Below, in pieces: positions 51,849-57,845 of a stretch of 57,845 bases of DNA; the first letter of the stretch is position 1, and the number at the start of each line of letters is the position of its first letter. A program made the translations under genes and the position numbers. The notes beneath the pieces were generated by a model. The model saw only the letters and a program-made list of their open reading frames with translations, had not been told where the DNA came from and made no database searches. This DNA is from Symsagittifera roscoffensis (Eukaryota; Xenacoelomorpha; Acoela; Convolutidae): positions 15,756,027 through 15,813,871 of the forward strand of contig NC_087068.1 in the NCBI RefSeq assembly GCF_963678635.1, in the 5' to 3' direction.

Positions 51849-53481
51849 CTGAAGAATTAAAATTAACGAAAACTAAATCAAAGTGGGGATCTTGTCAACT
51901 ATTCCCCCCGATGGTACCTTGTAACGATATAAAGAAAGCATTGAACAGTTAGCGTATACGAATTTTGTACCTTGTTAACTATCCCCCCCCCTATTGCAAT
52001 AAGGGGGATGGTAGTTAACAAGATCCCAAAGTGGTTTTAACTACGTTTTTAGTTCATCCTTAACATTAGATGGGATTTTGAAGAGATTAAAACCCCGGGC
52101 CGCGACTCAGAAGGGATTGCGCGAGCGAAACTTTGCTGCCGCATAGAGATTTTTTTTGAGTCGCGCAAGGTCGCGAAAGTTGCAGAAAGTATATAGACCG
52201 GCAACGGGGAAACATAACCTATTTCAATCTATCCTTCGCCAATCTTACTGTTTGCACCAGCTCACAAACTGAAGCTGAAAAAACTTTAAAAACCCCTTTG
52301 TTAATTTCAAACAAATCATGGTCAAAATTATTTACCATTTCTACATTTCTATCATTTAGTTCGTTCTTTTGCTCATTTGACTCATATGTCGAAAATCAGT
52401 ATGTACTTATTTGATTGATATGTGACCAAATTGCTTGCCTTTGTTTTATATCTCTAAAAGGAACACATTTCCGGCGCGAAAAAACTTCATGGCCCCAAAA
52501 TTCACCCGTAATCGATGCTACATACTACGCTACACTCTTTAAAAGGCAATAAAATATTTATTCTTTTCAATTTTGGCCCAATTTTGGGGTGTAAAAATGA
52601 TCTAAAATTGTAACAATAGTTATCTATTTCGTTACTTAAAACATTGCTAATATTACCCAGGCCCGGCTTGGTTTGTGAAAATCAGAAACTAAATTAAGTA
52701 CTCAGCAATGGCGGCTCCTTTTCATGAGTTCAGATCAAGATTAGATCACTTGTTAGATACAATACTTGAAAACTTTTTCATATTTGGAAAAAAATTGCTA
52801 TAAATTAGAGCGGATCAAGGCCGGCGTAACGCTTCTTCTATTGCTGAGAAATAGCAGCTGTTAAACTTACCACTTTTATTATTTAACTGTAAGCTATTTA
52901 ACCAACATGTGTAGCCTTTTTGATCTTCATGTATAAAAACCACTGCTTTAATTAAATAGTTGTTATGAAAAAGATGGATTATCTGATCCACTTTTTTCCA
53001 GTATTTTCAAGCCTAATGGATATTAGCAAACTATAAATATACTACGTTTTTCGCAAAGCTTAACAAAAACGAGGCTCTAAAACAACCGAGGGTTGACTAT
53101 TTGTACCTTTTTTTTAGGTCGAGATACGAATTATTACCCAAATTCCCCTCGAATACGTCGCATTTAGATAAGTCACAAAAATTATTGCAGATTAGAAACG
53201 GTCACTTTACTACGAATTGTGGCCGAACTGGAACTGCTACGGTTTATAGAGCGGACATTCAACAAAAAGCCATATTTTGAAGCTGAAGTTACAAGAATAA
53301 CGTAAATTACATAAGGATTACGTAGCAATTGCAACAACAGACAATCTGTTGCTATGTTGCATAACAAAAAAAACTCGATTTGTTGGAATAGTAATCTTAT
53401 TTTCGGCTTGTTGGCCCTCCGGCTTGTCGGCCTACCACCCATTTATGTATGCTATGAAGGAGTGTCAATCAACACGCGTAC
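51849..53481. other. Intron of the TRPC-like gene
   Basis: 1.6 kb with no exon seen. Contains a hairpin (51969-52024) related to a nearby fragment at about 51892-51915. Confidence 0.5.
51969..52024. repeat. Small inverted-repeat element (hairpin)
   Basis: 'cttgttaactatccccc' and its near-complement 'gggggatggtagttaacaag' enclose a short loop. A related half-copy ('cttgtcaactattcccccc') lies 80 bp to the left. Likely a tiny MITE-like unit. Confidence 0.5.
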
Positions 53482-53644
53482 CCTCTGACACAAGGTGTGC
53501 GCAGTGAGTTGGTCTTTCCAGTAGAGACTGTTGGTGGCAGTGGCGAAGGAGAAGTACATGACCAGGAAGAGGCCCATGAATTTACTGATCTGGGCCATGC
53601 TACACGCCACACTCATCTGTAGTTTTCCCAGCAGTCTACTAGCA
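53482..53644 (-). CDS. TRPC-like channel, S4-S5 linker and S5 exon
   Basis: 163 bp with acceptor 'gaactattttag' and donor AGAGG|GTACGC. It encodes 'SRLLGKLQMSVACSMAQISK' (the TRPC 'LGPLQ.SLG' linker) and the S5 helix 'FMGLFLVMYFSFATATNSLYW'. The two-base overhang of the upstream exon completes its first codon. Confidence 0.88.
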
Positions 53645-55374
53645 CTAAAATAGTTCAATAAATTAGTTCATAACTTGAACTCTTTGTAGTTTTTCCACTC
53701 ATTTTTCGAGACGTCTTATAAAATCTTATAAAATCTGTCTCAAAAAAGCTGGACAAAGTTCTTCTCTTTCAAAAAAAAGTCAGTGAAGCAATATCAAATG
53801 GTAAAAGATCATACGTCAGAACTCTTTATAACTTTATCCCCCTTTTGCAAAAAGGGGGAGATTCGTTACTAGGCATAAAGTTCTGATATGCTTAGCCGTT
53901 GATTTACTTCTTTATAAAGGGATATTCGTTACTAGGTACCCGAGCGGATGATATGATTAAAGAGATCCTTCATGACTACAACAATAGACGGGTTTTGTAC
54001 CTGGGTTGACTCACATGCACCAAAAATATCGTATGATTCTATACCCTAAAATATTTATCGTGCAATTCCATACATCAAGTATACGGAGAAAACGCTTGTC
54101 ATACAATTTCCATAAGTTTTTGACAACTGATTGAACAAAAAAGGTGAATTATTTCTTTGGCGATTTGAACTCAACAAAGCAGACTAGTGGTAAAAAAAAC
54201 TGTGCTTTTGAAAAAAAAATGTATATAAAAAAATTGTATGACAATCATTTTTCACGATTAGAAATAATTTTTCAATAAATTTTTTGAAAATCACTTTCCA
54301 GTCGAAATTTGATAGAGGTGGACAGGAATTTGACTTCAGGTAAACCTCCAAATTTAATTCCACAACATTTTTTACGCCAAATTAGCTTTTTATCACCACC
54401 CATTTGTGCATTTTTTCACTCAATTCAACTACCCTTTAAAAAAATTGGATGCACAGAGGATGTTTTCCTTCATATTGATAAACTTGTATTACAATTGGTT
54501 TGATTATGTTTGCTTGTTTCACAAAATTTTCTAATTCTCGAAAGCTTGCTGGGAAATGTGCATTTGCATCATTTTAAGACTATAGGATAAAACAAATGAA
54601 CCAGAGGCGATTTTTCATGGAACGCACGAAAATTTTTCAACTTATCAGAATTCATTATTCGAAGTTTCGAAGAAAATCAGCGACAATATCAGTTAGTTCA
54701 GGGCAGTTTACATTGCATTGGTTGGTTGAGAGTTCAGAGACGAGACGTCTGAAAACAGGTATAATTTGCCTAACGACGATCTCCCAGACTGGATTCTTCA
54801 AGTGATCATAAAAATAACTTAAATTAATCATTGTGAACCTATACTGGAAACAATTTATTATTATATTTTTAATTCTTGCACATTTGGCTTTTCGCGTATG
54901 GGACTAGCCCCCGCACCTCGCACCTAGGTACACACTACAGCAAAACTTCTTCTCGGTCAAAAATACTCTTCGGTCGAACTCATTTGAGATGTTTTCAGAC
55001 GGTCGACATGGACAAAATTTTGGTCCACGGTCGAAACATCGTTAAATTGGGACTAGACGGTCGAAACATATGAGTTCTGGGTCGAGACGATTGAAATGGA
55101 CTATTTGTTTGTCAAAGCATTGATAGAAACCTCAAGGTAAAATGGCAGCTTGCTTCGAGATTTTTGTAAATTTGTTTATTTAAGTCGAGCCAAATTTGAA
55201 ATACAAAAAACAACATTTTGGTATTTTGATGTAAATTGTTTTATGTCGAAACAAGACCTCGAGCGCACCGTGATTGGTTGCCTAGCGCCACTTTCTGGAA
55301 GATTTTTTGGCGAGTGTGTATGTGTGGTTCTCGTTAACTTCCTCTTCCAGTTGTACAATTAAACGAGCCCTTAC
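53645..55374. other. Intron of the TRPC-like gene
   Basis: 1.7 kb without recognised exons. It holds a near-perfect palindrome (53838-53862) and two copies of 'attcgttactagg' flanking a short segment (53862-53937). The open frames at 54309-54805 and 55150-55362 show no motif. Confidence 0.45.
53838..53862. repeat. Short palindrome in an intron
   Basis: 'cccccttttgcaaaaaggggg' folds back on itself almost perfectly. Compare the C/G-run hairpin at 51969-52024. Confidence 0.5.
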
Positions 55375-55483
55375 CTGAAGTAGTACAATATTCTGTTGAC
55401 AGCCGCCAGAGTGCCCAGACACACAGCTGCCTCGTACACCAGCAGTTCGTCAAAGTAGTCCCACTCATCACGGCCAAGAACAC
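55375..55483 (-). CDS. TRPC-like channel, S4-region exon (most 5' exon seen)
   Basis: 109 bp with acceptor 'ctgtcagcag' and donor TTCAG|GTAAGG. It encodes 'EWDYFDELLVYEAAVCLG' and 'NRILYYF', matching the TRPC 'W..FDP.L.AE..F' block that leads into S4. It ends two bases into a codon completed by the S4-S5 exon. Ankyrin repeats and S1-S3 should lie further right, but no such exon was recognised up to 57845. Confidence 0.82.
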
Positions 55484-55533
55484 CTGCTGACAGAAAAAAT
55501 GCAAAACTGAACTTAAACTTAAGCAAGTATAGC

Positions 55534-56157
55534 CAGTTACTGTGCAAGTAGCACTGAAAATACCGACCGTAGTCTTAAAAACCATAGACACATTTTTTTT
55601 TGAAATTAGTGTTGGTTTTTCTGCGTGGTGTGATAAAAGGTCTGAACAAAAACTAAAACGTAGGCATATTCGACAGTCATAGTAAAATAGGCAAATTGGA
55701 CAAAATTTGTTGTAGAAAATAACTTGAAACTCAAAAAAAAATCATAAAACAATAAAAAACATCAACTTTTTTTTTGAATTTTTGAAGTTTTTCATTCCCA
55801 AAATGGCGTTAAAAAGCTGCAAAAACTAATTTTTTTTCAAAAAAATTAAAATTAAGCACATAATTTATAGTTAGCGGCTTAATAAGCCTGCTCGATCGCT
55901 TCTCTCGCTAGAAATTAAACGAAGAATCAAATACTCAAACAGATTTTTCTCGACACTGGGAAATTGTTTTGGAAAAATTTTAATATGGTTAAAGTCAAAA
56001 CTGAAAAGTTTTTTATGTGATATATAACTCAACCCAGTCCGGTGATTAATTGTTATACCTGATTTTGAAAACCAAAAAACCAAAATAGAAAAAAAAAGTA
56101 AAACACACCCGAATACAAATTTCCTTGCCATTTGTCAAATGGTCGGAAGAATGAGAG
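55534..56157. repeat. Dispersed repeat, copy 2
   Basis: Direct, diverged counterpart of 330-811, here with an extra ~100 bp in the middle. It lies upstream of the first recognised channel exon, presumably in an intron. Edges approximate. Confidence 0.6.
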
Positions 56158-56792
56158 AAAATTAAAAGCAAAATGAACTCAAAATAATGTGGTTTTTTAC
56201 TTATGCTCTCTTTTTTTTGTAATATGCCAATTCCACGTATGATGAGAACAAAACAAACATTGTTCGCCGGTATATGAGTTTTTTGTTCGCCGGGGTATAA
56301 ACATTGTTCGCCGGGGTCGGGTTGCTCCTTTGTCCTCAGGTCTAGAAACTCCGCGGAATCTACCAGCCGAAGCCACAGATCTGTAGGGGTAAGTAGGGAG
56401 GTTTTAGTGTCAGTTGAAAAAGTGGCATGTAGTGTGGGGTGCGTGGGAGGATGTTGGGAATAGAGAAGAAATTGATCTGTCTAGTCAAAAAAGCTGAGTG
56501 CTTACAAGCAGCTATAGCCCGTCCAGTGATGGAAGAACTTACAGCGGGTATTTCTGGAGTTAAATTATTCTGAGGGGTCATTTTGGGATAGAATTAACCT
56601 TAGAGCGAGGGTCTTCGTAGCTTTTCTACAAGAAACTTGATCGCCAAACTAACTTAAATTGATGAACAGCGCCATTTTTAGCATTTAAAAAAAATTGATT
56701 AGGCGGATAGTTATTTGTCAAAATATTTTTTTATAGTGTGAAAGAAGAGATCAACAAAATCAATTTATTTGGCCTGAAAAGTCGACTATAAC
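56158..56792. other. No gene seen
   Basis: A short direct repeat of 'attgttcgccgg' (about 56258-56310) is visible. The 73-codon frame at 56360-56581 is unsupported by splice sites or motifs. Confidence 0.35.
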
Positions 56793-56800
56793 CCTCTCTC

Positions 56801-56886
<86 letters not shown>

Positions 56887-56912
56887 GCTCGCTCTCTCAC
56901 TCTCTCTCCCTC

Positions 56913-56954
<42 letters not shown>

Positions 56955-56960
56955 TCTCTC
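56793..56960. repeat. (CT)n microsatellite
   Basis: About 168 bp of almost uninterrupted CT dinucleotides (GA on the minus strand) with a few substitutions. The R/E-rich frame across it is an artefact. Confidence 0.97.
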
Positions 56961-57845
56961 AAAATCCTGCTATGTCGTTATCTGTTAACATTGAACTCCT
57001 TCATTCATGAAAACAATTCAGCTAATTAATGTTTCCTAATGATTCTAAATGGTTGATTTTTTTTTCAATTGAGTATTACAAGGCGTAAGCCATTTATTAG
57101 GCGGCATACTCAGAGTGTTGTCAGCATACCCGCAACAAAATTAAACGCAAAGTGTTATTCTTTTATTCCGGCATTTTGTTTTTGATTTTAAATACTTAGG
57201 TGCAAGTTTTTTTTATCTTTGCTGCAAGTTCATCTTTCTAGATTTAGAAATTTTGGACGTTTTAGTAAAAAGAAGCAAATGTTTTACGATCAGAAAGTAC
57301 TAATTCAAGGGCAAGAGCTTTTCTTCTAGACTTCCGCACTTTGCAAACACAAGAGAGAAAAATTTAAAAAGAAGCTTAAAAGGGTCAAAATAAAAAAAGA
57401 AAGAAAAAGTTAATTTAATAAAAACTCCCGAAGCTAACAGAAAAACTAACAGAAAGAAACCCCCAAACTGACAATGATTCAGACTCTTTTTCTACCAAAA
57501 CACGGGCGTTGCAGTTTAACCAGAGAACACGCTGTTTTGATTTAATCCTTAACCTCAGATTTGACAGCGTAGTTTTCAAGAAAACGAAATTAATCCAACA
57601 AAAATGGTTCAAAAATCTCCCATTGGAAATTCCGAAGGTCTCATAACGTCTGATAAAGTAGAAGCGGATTAGCAGAATAGCCAAACACACAGATGAGTAA
57701 CCGGTCTTCCCATTGGTGCAACTTTTTGGAAAAATTGTGAAAGTAGTTCTTGAGAAAAGTAAAATTTTTTGCAAAAAGTTTCATCAGTATTTCCATAAAT
57801 GAAATAACCAAATACCATACGCTGTCATCCAACAGATATTTTTAT
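56961..57845. other. No gene seen
   Basis: AT-rich sequence. Minus-strand frames at 57415-57832 have hydrophobic stretches but no TRPC or other recognisable motif and no clear splice sites. Confidence 0.35.

Noticed and set aside
56731-56916. R/E-rich ORF
   Set aside because: Translation of the CT/GA microsatellite.
57415-57832. Upstream TRPC exons (S1-S3) on the minus strand
   Set aside because: Hydrophobic frames exist, but no TRPC motif or convincing splice sites were found.

Overview
This is an AT-rich piece of a metazoan, probably invertebrate, nuclear genome. It has split genes with GT-AG introns and one GC-AG intron, fragments of several transposon classes, no operons, and one 200-N assembly gap. 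I cannot name the species. Homology calls come from motif recognition alone, because no search was possible.

The main genic feature is one minus-strand gene for a TRPC-like cation channel. Its exons run from 55483 (S4 region) through S4-S5 linker/S5, pore, S6 and TRP-box exons to about 50159. A coiled-coil tail (34250-33037) and a terminal exon (30289-30223) follow. Codon phase agrees at every junction. The 5' exons lie outside the window or were not recognised.

In one intron of that gene, in the same orientation, sits a 15.4-kb, nearly intact Ty3/gypsy-type LTR retroelement (34525-49924). It has 631-bp LTRs differing at two positions by my reading and a 4-bp target duplication (GAAG). It is unusually complex. 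It carries gag, a protease in the -1 frame behind a canonical U UUA AAC slip site, and a pol polyprotein. The pol begins with a TARG1/OARD1-like macrodomain, a putative ADP-ribosylhydrolase that keeps both catalytic residues. After pol comes a two-exon gene of unknown function on the opposite strand. A 523-bp intergenic region looks like a divergent internal promoter. Beyond it lies an env-like glycoprotein gene. A second, spliced acidic protein appears to share the env start codon, and a small leucine-zipper-like ORF follows. The env 3' end and the accessory exon are present twice as a 1,761-bp tandem duplication. The layout resembles a complex retrovirus built independently on a gypsy backbone, and it is the best candidate here for an undescribed system.

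The left half (1-30 kb) is repeat territory. 1434-11681 is a foldback structure with arms of about 1.3 kb. Its left arm is interrupted by a decayed retrotransposon with an RLE-like nuclease, and its interior holds a CR1/jockey-like LINE remnant, a nested 5'-truncated insertion with a 15-bp target duplication, and a degenerate tandem array. 12993-28637 is a giant imperfect palindrome of about 15.6 kb with only about 29 bp between its arms. It contains TACA-rich stretches, the assembly gap and no convincing gene. The right edge (55.5-57.8 kb) holds a dispersed repeat also seen at 330-811 and a long CT microsatellite.
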